The notes under the pieces: model-generated
What the model was told of the DNA's origin: nothing
What the model saw: the letters and a program-made list of their open reading frames with translations, nothing else
Databases searched by the model: none
Program-made: the position numbers and the translations under genes
Origin: Capsaspora owczarzaki ATCC 30864
Lineage: Eukaryota > Opisthokonta > Filasterea
Length of the DNA: 64,000 nucleotides
Direction: 5' to 3'
Assembly: GCF_000151315.2 (NCBI RefSeq)
Contig: NW_011887304.1
Location: forward strand, 541,690 to 605,689
Part shown: in pieces, positions 44,863 to 63,336 of the stretch
Layout of the letters: every line of letters starts with the position of its first letter
Numbering within the stretch: the first letter of the stretch is position 1

Positions 44863-46851
44863 TTAATTGCGAATGCCAGCGCGCGCCAGAACCTTCTCGG
44901 CCCACTTGACAACTGTCCAATTCCCACAGAAAAGCAGGTGTTAGCATGTGAGGATACAAGCTCGAACCTAACACTGGTGCACACCAAGAAAGCTCCCCCT
45001 AAACCTTACCTGGCAAATCAATCACCTGACCGTCCAAATCAAAGGCACCAACACCCTTGTCAGTCACAGCCTTGTAGCCCTCCAGAATACGCGTCGCCTT
45101 TTTAATAGCTGGATGGGGCATCACGAGGCACAAGTAATGTTAACGAAGGCCGAGAATTGCGGCAAAAATGAAGTGCTCTTCGATTCAGTCTACCTGATGC
45201 TGGCGGTCGGAACTTGTCATTGACAATCGGAATCTGATTGGGATGGATGGCTTGCTGTGCGGTTCAAACCCAATGACAACGCGGGCTGAGCAATCGGCTT
45301 TCATCAAAAAGGTCGCATGCTGATGATTTTTTGCAAGAAGAGAGTACCTTGCCAGTAAAGCCCATTTCAAAGCCTTCCTCGCACTCTTGGCTCAGACGCT
45401 GGTTGTCTTTGAATTCCATGCAGACCATATCAATGGCTTGAAGACGGTGGGCCACGGCGTGGACGACAGTCGACGAGCGTGCAAACAGCAGCTCGCGGGC
45501 CCCAGCAGTGCGTGTGATGCCTATTAGAAGTGTTATGGATGAGAGCATAAGGACAACGATGAGTCGAAAGAAATGGATGAGTCCAAACGAAACGAGATTG
45601 GCGTTTACCCATGTCAGCGCACAAGTCTTCAGAGGCAAACTGTCATCAAAAATAAGCACAAAACAACAAGACGATGAGATGAATCAACCCGAGCCGCGTG
45701 CACCTCAACTAATCACGCTTGCTCATACAATCAGCGCATCAAGGCGTGGACACGAGGCTGCAATCTCGCGCAGATTGAGCAGTCCGACTGCGGATTCAAT
45801 GGCAGCCAGCAAGCGGATTTCGCCTCGTGAACTGTGGCAGCGCGCGGTTAGGGTGGTGAGATGAAAGGAGATGGGTCGAGTGAACGAGACTGATGTAGAA
45901 CAGAGGGGTCCAGAGCGCGCATGTCGATGGCACTTACGACGCAGGAGCCACAGAGTTGATAAACTCGCTCACAAAAAGCACGTCAGAAGCGTACTCGACC
46001 TTCGGAATCACAATTCCCTGGAGCTTGGGAGATTGGAGCACGGCAGTCAAGTCCTCGACAGCAAGACCTACGCGAGCGCGAGGGCATGTTAGGCACGAGC
46101 GTACAACTACTACTTATCGTGCAAGTATGCGTTGCAACTTGCCTGAGCGGACATCGTTGATGCGGACGCAACGCTCTGCGGCACCAAAATCGATCGTCTG
46201 ATCCAAAGAAAAACAGTTGAGACAGAGAACTTGGCGTCCGATTCACCGAGATCGGCTGCATTCTGAGCTGCTTACGTTGAGCGCGTTCAGAACCAGTTTA
46301 CGCGCTTCTGCCTTGCGATTGCGAGCGACGCCATCCTCCTGCCCAAACGCAAATTAGCCAAAATAAGCCAAGAAAAATTCTCAGCAAGTCCGATCAGACA
46401 GACGTTCTCTGCCATTTCAGATGCTGCTGCTCAAACGTCAAATCAATAAATCGATGGTGGACGTCGTTACCAAATCAAGCACAATGGAATCGGCAGTCAG
46501 CGTGGACGCCTTTGCAATCTTGCGCTCGTCCGATCCGGGCACTGCGAAATTGAACAAAAGGTGATTGAATGACAATAATCGTAGCAACAAAAACAAAAAG
46601 TCAGTTCAACAATCGGTTCTCAAGTTGGAAGAACGAACGAATGCGTGATTTTTTGGGGTTTCGATGAATGACTTTCCATTGAAGAGCGTTCGTCGAAGTC
46701 GCTCTTCGCGCACTGCGAATCCCGAAGCTGGAGTCGCAGAGGGAGCAGCAGGAGCAGCAGGAGCAACAGATGCGCCGAAGTGGCGAATGGGCAGCGTGGC
46801 GGCAGCGAGACGCGTGCATCGCGAGGATTGGCGAACGCACTGGCTCAGCAT
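44863..46851 (-). CDS. CLYBL: CLYBL, mitochondrial citramalyl-CoA lyase-like (CitE family)
   Basis: Eleven exons: 46851-46677, 46541-46471, 46338-46276, 46197-46143, 46067-45938, 45831-45729, 45639-45609, 45520-45348, 45254-45194, 45108-45010 and 44912-44863; 336 residues (human ~340). An Arg/Ser presequence (MLSQCVRQSSRCTRLAAATL) suggests mitochondria. Core motifs in order: RRTLFNVPGSDERKI, LDLEDGVARNRKAEAR, CVRINDVRSGL, IVIPKVEYASDV, IESAVGLLNLREI, FASEDLCADMG, MEFKDNQRL, MGFTGKQAIHPNQI. The Arg, Glu and Asp that bind substrate and Mg2+ in CitE proteins are present. CLYBL cleaves citramalyl-CoA in itaconate/C5 metabolism. Two introns are non-canonical: intron 1 appears to begin GA (GAAAGT) and intron 4 begins GC (GCAAGT). 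Convergent with CKAP5 (141-bp gap). Confidence 0.92.
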
Positions 46852-47133
46852 TGGATGAGTGAAACAAGAAAGGTAGAGTGGACTTTGACTGCTTCTATTA
46901 AAGAACTGAGTAGATACTTGTGGCAAGCTACTCAAGTGTGTCAGAATGTTGGTGATTGGATCGCAGATGTACAGTATCTACAAGATTGACAAGACCGGCG
47001 AAAACTAGATTTGTGCGATCAGAACTTTACAACTTTACTGCTGAAGGAACATGGCATTGCAACTCACAACGACGTTTCAAAAAGGCACCGCTGCAACTTG
47101 CGGATGCTTCTCTCAGAGACACGGGATTGTAAC

Positions 47134-50100
47134 TCACGGCTGCTGGTCAAGACTCAGGTCAGCATACTGGGGCTGGTGGGAATTCGCATACTCGATCGGG
47201 GCGGCGACTTGGGACTCGCGCCAGGCGGCACCCACGGTGGTATAGGCAGTCAGTGTCGGGTTTGGCTGGGCGTACGTGTCGCTGGGTTGTTGTGGCTGGT
47301 CGGCCGGCGTGTTCAGATGATCGTACTCGCTGTCGAACAGCGGGTTGGCAATCACGGTGCCGGGGTGCAAAGGCTGTCGAGCGATACTCGGATCGGCATA
47401 CGTCGGGTCCGAAGAATTCAGGCTTTCGTACAGACCGGCCTCGATGGCTTTGTTCGAAACGTGAGGGGCGACTGGGACTCCCGTCAGCTGGTCGTAGAGC
47501 TGGACATCCGACCCATGTTGCCCATTGAGAACGTCGTAAGTCGGGTTGGCTGGGTGTGCGTGAGAGAGCGCAAGCGGATTCAGCTGCATTTGCGTGTGCC
47601 AGGCAGCGGACGTTGACAGAGTCTTGCGCTTGCGCCGGCGCAGGACCACCACAAGCACAACGAGAACGACGAGGACGATGATTGCTCCAACAGCTCCGCC
47701 AATAATGGGAGCCACTGCTGCAGAACTGCTCGGCGGCTGTGAGGTCGGTTGCAACGAAGCAACGGAAGCGGCAGATACAGAAGCAATCGATCGAACCGAG
47801 GCGACTGAAACGGACGAGACAGATTTCACAGATGCAGATTCGATCGATATCGGGACCAAGGACGCCGATGCAATTGAAGCGGATACAGCGGAAGCAGAGG
47901 ATACAGAAGCAACGCTTGCCCTGGAGGCAACCGATGCTGAAGACTGCACAGATGTGGCCGAGGCCGCCGATACAGAGGACAGTGATGCAACAGATGCGAC
48001 TGACTCGACCGATGCGGCCGACAGAGCAGAGGTGGCCGACAACGCGGATGCCGATGATGCGGAAACAACGCTTGCACTGGATTGAACCGATGCTGCGGAC
48101 AGTGCGGATGTGGCCGACAATGCGGAGACCGACGATGCGGAAACAACACTTGCACTGGATTGGACAGATGCTGCGGACAGTGCAGACGTTGCAGAAGCCG
48201 CAGACGCGGAGGACAGGGAAGCAACCGACGCGACCGATTCGCTGGATTGGACCGACGCGACTGACTGAGCAGAAGTGGCAGAGGCTGCCGATGCGGAGGA
48301 CAGGGAGGAAACGGATGCCACTGATGCGCTGGATTGGACCGAAGCGACTGACTCGGCAGAGATGGCGGAGGCCGCAGAAGCAGAGGACAGAGAAGAAACG
48401 GATGCAACTGATTCGCTGGATTGGACCGAAGCGGCCGACTGAGCAGAGGTGGCAGATGCGGCAGAAGCGGATGACACTGAAGCAACAGATGCGACACTGG
48501 CAATTGATGCGGCCGACGTAGCTGACTGTGCAGATGTGACAGAGGCGGCAGAAGCGGATGACGCTGAAGCAACGGATTCGATACTGGCAACTGATGCAGC
48601 CGATGTAGCAGAGAGGGCAGATGTGACAGAGGCGGCAGATGCGGACGACACTGAAGCAATGGATGCGACGCTGGCACTTGATCCCTGTCCTACCGATGCA
48701 ACAGATGCTGCCGATTTTGCAGAAACCGTAGCGGCTGACGTTGCAGCAATAACTGACGCTCTGGAAGCGGAGGAGTCCATCGATGCTACGGATGCTGCAG
48801 AGTTCGCAGAAACAGTAGCAGCGGATGTTGCCGATTTCACAGAAACCGTAGCGGCTGATGTTGCCGCAATCACTGACGCCCTGGAAGCGGAGGATTCCAT
48901 CGATGCTACGGATGCTGCCGATTGTGCAGAAACAGTAGCAGCTGATGTTGCTGATTTCACAGAAACCGTAGCGGCTGATGTTGCCGCAATCACCGACGCC
49001 CTGGAAGCGGAGGACTCCATCGATGCTGCGGACAAAGCCGATTTCGCAGAAACAGTAGCAGCTGATGTTGCCGATTTTACAGAAACCGTAGCGGCTGATG
49101 TTGCCGAAGCAACTGAAGCCTTGGAAGCGGAGGACTCCATTGATGCTGCGGACAAAGCCGATTTCGCAGAAGCCGTTGCGGCAGATGTTGCCGATTTCGC
49201 AGAAACCGTAGCGGCTGACGTTGCCGATTTCGCAGAAGCAATGGAGAGGGAGGATTCCATCGATGCTGCGGACAATGCCGACTGCACAGAAATCGAAGCG
49301 GCAGATGTTACTGATCGGGCAGAAACCGTAGCGGCTGACGTTGCCGATTTCGCAGAAACAATGGAGAGGGAGGATTGCACCGACGCGGCCGACACTGCAG
49401 ATCGTGCAGAGGCAGAGGATGCCGACACAGCGGATGTAAATGACACCTTGGACATGAAGGAGGCGACAGAATCAGCTGAAGCTTGCGACACTGAACTGGC
49501 GGAGGCGAGAGAAATGGAAGCACGCGACGCCGAAATGGTGGCAACGGACGTTCGCGAAGCAAACGTGCACTCGTCAATGACACTAATCATCCAAGTTGTC
49601 GCTCCTTGAGCGGTGGCATACGGACAGAAAATGCCCGGAGCCGAGTCGGCAGACTTGAAAGTGGAGGGCGTGGTGAGGCGCGCGGCGTCGCTCGTAGTCC
49701 ACAGAGCCAATCCGGACGCGGACTCGATATCAATGTCCCAGTTGCGCGGTGTTGTGAAATTCTGGCCGGAAGATATCATGTTATAGATCAACACTCTCGC
49801 AAAGCCAGTTGTAGAAAGCCAAATGCTCGCAGTGTCGGCAACATTCTCGGTGTCGACATTGCCGGTAAACGTGCTTTGATAAATCACAAGTGTAGTCTAT
49901 GTTTCACAGTTTCGGGAGGGGGGGGGGCGGTAAGATTCATCTTCTTCCAGGAAAAGCATGGTCTTGTAAAAGCAATACGTACAGTCTGGCTGTCAGAAAA
50001 AAAGGCGTGACCACTGTCTTCGGCAATATTGCCTGAGAACGTGGACTTGGAGATAGCCACCTGGACGCCGGTCATATGCTCCGTGATGCCAATGGCACCT

Positions 50101-50965
50101 CCATTTTCGGCCGTGTTATTAATAAACTAGAGACAATGACACGAGTTTCACATGAGGCACAACAAGCGAAACGAAAGCAACCATTGCGTCGACATAGTGT
50201 CTCTTGGCAGTGCTTACCGTGCATCCAGTTATGGTTACCGTGCTGTCACTTCCGGAAATAGCGATCGCGCCACCATACCCTTCTGAAAAACTCGAACTTA
50301 GATCTCCCGAGTTGCCGACGAAAGTCACGTTCGTGAGTTGAACGTTGCTTGCACCGGCCACAATCATGCCACCGCCATATTCTATCAACGTTCCAAAATT
50401 GAATAATTCATCGTTCAGTGTGTTCTCATCCAGCACATCACAATGAGCTCTCACTCAATGTATGGAACTTACCATAAGCGGCATTGCTGGAAATGATAGA
50501 GTCCGTAATACTGATTGTGACGCTGCTGCCAAGGTGGATGCCAGCGGCTTGTCCGGATGAAGTTTGCGTGTTCGAGTCCACAATGAGGTCTGAGATGATT
50601 ACATTAGCGGCATTCGTCACAACCAGGCCAGTTTCACCGCCGGACAGTCGGAAATTGCTCAAAGTGACAGGCTGCATGGAATTCACGTTAAGTACGTTGC
50701 CGTTGCCAGCATAATATGGAGTGATGACTACATCCCCAGGGCCTGCTCCCAAACCGCGAACTGTCCTGCTGACATAGATCATAGGGTTGTTGAGTGCGTA
50801 TGTTCCTGGCTGGATGCACACGACGACATCGGTCGTAAAACCGCGCAGTGCCTGGTCCAAGTCGGCCGCTGTGGAGACGGTGGTTGTGCAGTCTTGTCCC
50901 AAAACAAACGGTAGAAAAGCCGCAAGAGCGGCAAGGGCGAGCAGCGAAACCCTCCCGACGCGCAT
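47134..50965 (-). CDS. Receptor-like membrane protein: beta-helix ectodomain, Ser/Ala stalk, tyrosine-rich tail
   Basis: Four exons: 50965-50473, 50381-50218, 50126-49983 and 49896-47134; 1,187 residues. The signal peptide is MRVGRVSLLALAALAAFLPF. Residues ~25-380 look like a right-handed parallel beta-helix (pectin-lyase fold): CIQPGTYALNNPMIYV, then serial coils such as NVIISDLIVDSN, NVQLTNVTFVGNSG, VAISKSTFSGNIAEDSG and LVIYQSTFTGN. Residues ~395-960 are almost only Ser, Ala and Val with sparse charges, encoded partly by 120-bp tandem repeats. A hydrophobic span (~997-1019) is followed by RRRKRK, giving type I topology. The 168-residue tail has nine tyrosines, five as YxxL (YDVL, YDQL, YESL, YDHL, YADL), one NPTY and one YAN, which resemble PTB/SH2 docking sites. 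Adhesion or signalling role is inference; I know no named ortholog. Confidence 0.82.
48700..49380 (-). repeat. 120-bp tandem coding repeats in the stalk of the receptor-like gene
   Basis: Consecutive units keep the same wording at a 120-bp (40-codon) spacing; for example gcggctgatgttgccg recurs at intervals of exactly 60 or 120 bp between about 48729 and 49345. Copies are near-identical at 48720-49080 and diverge at both ends. The period is a multiple of three, so the reading frame is kept. Confidence 0.85.
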
Positions 50966-52245
50966 TGAACAATCACGAGAAAAATCCGGACCAAGAGGCG
51001 GGCACTGATTGCGACTGGAGAACGAAAAAAAAAAAAAAAAAGCCTGTTCCTGACGAGCAGTATGCGCACTTTGAAAAGGACCTGTTGGGGCAAGTCGCTG
51101 AACGAGTACACCGATCGAAAAGGATGAGGAGTGAGCTGGATTCCGCATTTGGACATGCCTGTTTGCATCCCAAAATGGATTTCCCAGGCGATGCTTGCGG
51201 CTCGTTTCGCGCGCGCATGAGTCAAGCGACGGCGCGGCAGTCTAGGAGCTCCGTGTGCGAGTGGCAGGGTATCAAGTGCGTTTGTGTGTGTATGCGTATT
51301 CGTCTATACAGCAGGGTTGGGTGTGGGGAAGGTGATGGGGAGGTACGAGAATAGGTGATTTGATTGCGAGTGTGATGCCAACCCGAAATAGTTTGTTTGT
51401 TGTTGTTGGGTTTTTTTGGGGGTTTTTATCGCTGTTTTGCATTTTTTGCGGCAAGCAGCTCGCAGCGGTTTTTTTTTTTTTTTTTGGGTTTTTTTGTTGG
51501 GTTTTATCATGATTGAGTGGATGCCTGCCTTTTTGTAATTATCGCACATCTACAGCAATAAAGCCACAGGGGACTCAAACATGCGAGCCAACACAAACAT
51601 AGATTTTCGCCTCAAAAATGTAAACAAACAGCCCGTGCGCGGCTGACGCGGTTGCCGCGCGCCCACCAACCTCCGAACAGCTCACTCTTTTGTCGTTTGC
51701 GTTGTCTATGCGTCGAAAAGGGGGGGGGCGATACTGACTTGAGTCGCTGCCCCCCAAACGGTGCAAAGCCGTTTTGGATCACTTTCGCGCCGATGCGGTC
51801 GCCTCTTTTCCGGTCTGCCGTCCATTTCGAGGTGAACGAACACCCGACCAGGTTTATTTCGAAAAGCAAGAACTAGCTTTCGACTCCAGGAATGGGGTCG
51901 GGTACCCTCCATCTTAGTTCAGTTTCTTGAGTTCAGTTCAGTTCAGTTCAGTTCAGCTCAGCTCAGTCTTTTTGATTCGCTTTACCCTTTGCTTTGCCTT
52001 TGGCTATTCAGTGCTATTCGTTCACGATTATCACAATTCGGCTCGGAACTTTTGGACGATTAACTGGTTGCATGTGTGCCGCGATTCTCAGCCGCTTCGC
52101 GCCATCCAGTCTTGCACGCAACTTGTCATCGCCCAGCCATTCAGCAGCCATCGTCCTCGTCCAGCGCCTGTCTCTATCTCTGCCTGTGCCGCTGCCACAC
52201 TTCAAGCCAAAACGCTGTCTTGCGCAACGCAGCCAGCCAAGCGCA
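50966..52245. promoter_or_regulatory. Divergent upstream region receptor-like gene / TDP1
   Basis: 1,280 bp, the largest intergenic gap in the window. It holds an A17 run near 51026-51042, T-rich tracts near 51410-51500, a G9 run near 51720-51728 and the TTCAG pentamer array at 51930-51968. An ATG at 52072 is in frame with TDP1 and could start a longer form of that protein. No other coding signal was recognised. Confidence 0.5.
51930..51968 (+). repeat. (AGTTC)n / (AGCTC)n pentamer array upstream of TDP1
   Basis: About seven pentamer units, the first five AGTTC, the later ones AGCTC. It is the reverse complement of the unit at 7151-7174 in the bZIP intron. Confidence 0.8.
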
Positions 52246-54903
<2,658 letters not shown>

Positions 54904-55014
54904 TTGTTTCGCGCGGATGGGCCTGTCAGACTGACTGGAGTTGTTTTTGTATTTATTGTACATTATGTTCATTTTCACGCACTACTTTGCTCGCAATGCT
55001 GCACCTGCACAACA

Positions 55015-59837
<4,823 letters not shown>

Positions 59838-60016
59838 TGCAAACAAGAATGACAGCTTCCAATTTGGGAATCCTAGCGGATTTGCGTTGGGGGTTTTATT
59901 TTTTCAGGATTATTTTGTGCTTTGTGTTGGAAGCGTCCGTAACAATGAAATGAATATCACGCAGGTCGATTTGTTTGGCGAAAAAGTACAACCAAAGCGT
60001 CAAAAACCAAAAATCA

Positions 60017-63000
60017 TCATTCGTGCAGGCTGCGAAGCTGGTTGAAAATGTCTCGAACGCGCTCATCCACATCATCCGTAAAGACGAGCATTCGCAACCG
60101 CTCTGCAAAGGCGGAGATTTCCTCGTGATACTACGCAGGACAAGGCACAAAGTCAGACACGGAGAGACAACGACACGACGCCAAAAATACAACAAAAAAT
60201 TCACATACCTTGCGTCCAACATCTAACAGACGTGCCACAGTGTGGTGAAACCACGGTGTGTTGTACGCAGTGTCATTCTGACGCGCGTTGCTCAGGTGAT
60301 CTGAAATAACGACTTGGAAGCGCTGTTCAACCCAATTCGCCTCTCCTAGAATGAGAAAGAGTGTCTTGCCGAGCACCAACTCGCAACACGCGCATGACCT
60401 CAAGAACGGCAAAAAGCAACAACGAAAAAAAAACTCTCTCTCCCTCACCGTGAACAACTGAAGGAAGACGGCACGGAAATCTGTTTGGACAGTATCCAGA
60501 TGAGACTCGAGCGCTTGAAGTCGCTCATCTTCTTGAGATTCTTCGGACATGATTCCTCGCAAGCGAGTTTGCAGCTTGCTGACCACCATGGTGGCGGAAT
60601 CGGAGAGGGTGCTGCCCATTCCGGTGAGCTCCTGAAGCTGCTCGTTGAGCAGAGCCCGCTCTTCGTTCCGCTTGCGCATGGTGTCATCGAGGTCGAGCCG
60701 TGCCTTGTTGTAAGCTTGGCGAGCCTGTTGGCTCTTGAACTGCAGCTTGCTCAGCGAGTTGATGACAATCTCCCAGTAGTAAAACCGGTGGAAGTTGACC
60801 ACATTCTCGGACAAAAACAGCCATTCCACGACCGTGGAGGGCGTGAGCAGACGCAGGGTGATGAGTTTGTCAATCAGAATGATGAGCATTTGCTCGTTAT
60901 CCTTCCAAAACTCGGTCAGAATCTTGATTGTGTCAAAACGCAACGATTCAGCTGCGCTGTCGTCGCCGCCGTACATTTGCGTAAAGTCATCAAATGCTTC
61001 GATATAACGCTCAAGTAGCGTGGAAATGTGACTCAGAGACTTGGAGCCCGCCTGAAGCAGCGAGAACAAGAAGAGTCGGAACCTGGCCTGCGCCAAAGTG
61101 AGCTCCGGATTGGATGACTCTTCGACCATGTTCAGCACGTTCAGCACGTTGGCTTTGGACTCTTTGTTCAAGTAAGAAGTGACCAGGGCCTTCGCAACGC
61201 TGGCATCTTGAGTAGCTGTCGAAGTTGAAAGATCAAAATCACCAGACAAAAAAAAACGTGAGCCTTTCAATCCAGGAGGCGTGAAACCAAGCCTAGTTGC
61301 CCAGCCACACACCTTCAGTCTCCTCGAACGGGTAGGACGGCAATGGCGGTGCCGGAAGAAGCGAGTGAAAGTCTTCAGGTAGCATCTTGATCAGACGCTC
61401 GTGGAAGCTCAACCGCCGCACGCGCAAGAGCGTCTCGTTGAAGAAGATGACTTTAGGATGAAGCGGATCCAGGGTAAGGATTTCCGACCTGGACAGACAT
61501 GTGGTGCATGGGATTTGATGCAGAAAAAGTCAGTGACGACAGTCGGGCGCTCGCTGCAAAAGCACTCGACCATGACATGCACGTACCAGCGATTCCAGTC
61601 CCACTGGAAGCCGCCATTGTTGAGATACATGGCAAACCATTCGCAGAATCGGTTTACACAAGCAACATCCATAAACTCGAGTCGCTCGTAAATGCGCTGG
61701 ATTGCTTGTTGCAGCTGGCAATGCAGACAGCAGATGCACAGACTCAGCCAAATGCTTCAAAAGGCGGGGTGGGGGGGGGGCGACGTCGACAACCAGCGCA
61801 AGCTCAACATACCACTTCGTCCAAAGTGCGAGAATCGCGAGTATACTCAATAAGAAGCGTAGAATAGTAGACCTCGCGATGCGGAGGGTTGGGGAGGGCG
61901 AACAAATCGGCAAAGAGCGACTGCATCCAATAAACAATCGCACCAATAAACAATCGCAAAAAACAAAAAAAAAAAAAAAAAAAAAAAAAGGTGAGAAAAG
62001 GCCCCGTTCGCTTCAAGCGCTTCAAGCCCCACGACTCCAACAAAGCCGCGCACCTCAATAATCATATGATCCACGGGGTATTGGCCGGCAGGGATTTGTG
62101 ACAGTGACCGGAGACACTCTTTGCGGTTGGGCTCGTAGAAGAAAACCAAATCCTGAATCATGTCGCCGAATGTGAAACGGTCGATAGAGTCGGCCGCCGG
62201 CAAGACAGGAGGCTATCCCGACAGAAACAAAACAACAGTACAAAGTTAAAGCTCAGAGGCCCGTAAGAAAGCCTGCGCGTTGTTCAAGCTCCAACTACCC
62301 ACCTCTGGTGTATCTTCGGCGGTGAACAGGCGGAAGATGACTTGTGGAAGCGGGTAGGACGAGGCCAGTGAATGAGCTGGCACAGTGATGGGAGTCAGGG
62401 GGCTCTGTGGTTGATCAAATCCCCATGAGAAATTAGAATCAAAGAGTTGGCAAGGCAGCAAAACACTCCAATGCAACCAAAGACATGCCGCTGTACGTAC
62501 CGGAACACAATGATCAAGCTGCTCGCTGAACGTCATGTACGGGCGCAGAATCACACTCTCGTCCCAGTTTGTGGCACGGAGATTGACAATCTGGTTCCAC
62601 AAGCTGATGAGATATTCTTCCTGGGGCAAGCCGTCCACGGACGTCCACACTCGGATGGCGTCCACAAACAGTTCGCTTTCCCTTCTCCGCCTAGACAGAA
62701 GGTAGATCAGAAAATCACAGTGAGACGCGTCGGAACGTGACGATCGAGAAAATGCCTGATCTTGCCAACTGCACAAACTTACTGGATGAAGGTTTCGCAA
62801 AAGGCAATCAGGCGCGCAAATTCGTTGGGTCGCGACACATTCAGGAAAGGCCCGGCCCAGGGAAGGGCAGAGAGTACCAAAAACACGTAGTAATCGGCAC
62901 GACGCTGGGTGACTTGCGGCTCGTTGGTCACGGCCAAGAATGAATCGAGCAGTACCAGCAATGAGCTGGGTTGCACGACACGCACATTCACCAAATCCGC

Positions 63001-63303
63001 CAAAAAGCGGACGGTGAGCTTGGCGTGCCGGTGCAGACTGTGCTCGAGGCAGAATTGCAGGCGCTCGCAGCAACGCTCAATCAGCTCGGGAATCAAGGTA
63101 ATGTCCAAGCTGCACAACAGACCCGCCAAAGTCGAGTAAATGGTTGTCTTTTCCGGCAGCTCGGAAATGCACGAGATGAGAGTGCGCACAATGTGCTCGC
63201 GGAGTTCGCGCACGCTCAAGTCGGACGCCAGCAGCAAGGTGATGCGATGGAGGTTGTATTCAATCGACCTTGAGGACTTTTTTTGTTTGTTTGTTGGTTT
63301 GTT

Positions 63304-63336
<33 letters not shown>

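Noticed and set aside
48449-49609. A 386-codon plus-strand frame rich in Asp/Ala/Glu
   Set aside because: It is the antisense reading of the Ser/Ala/Val 120-bp repeats of the receptor-like gene; it has no splice context of its own.
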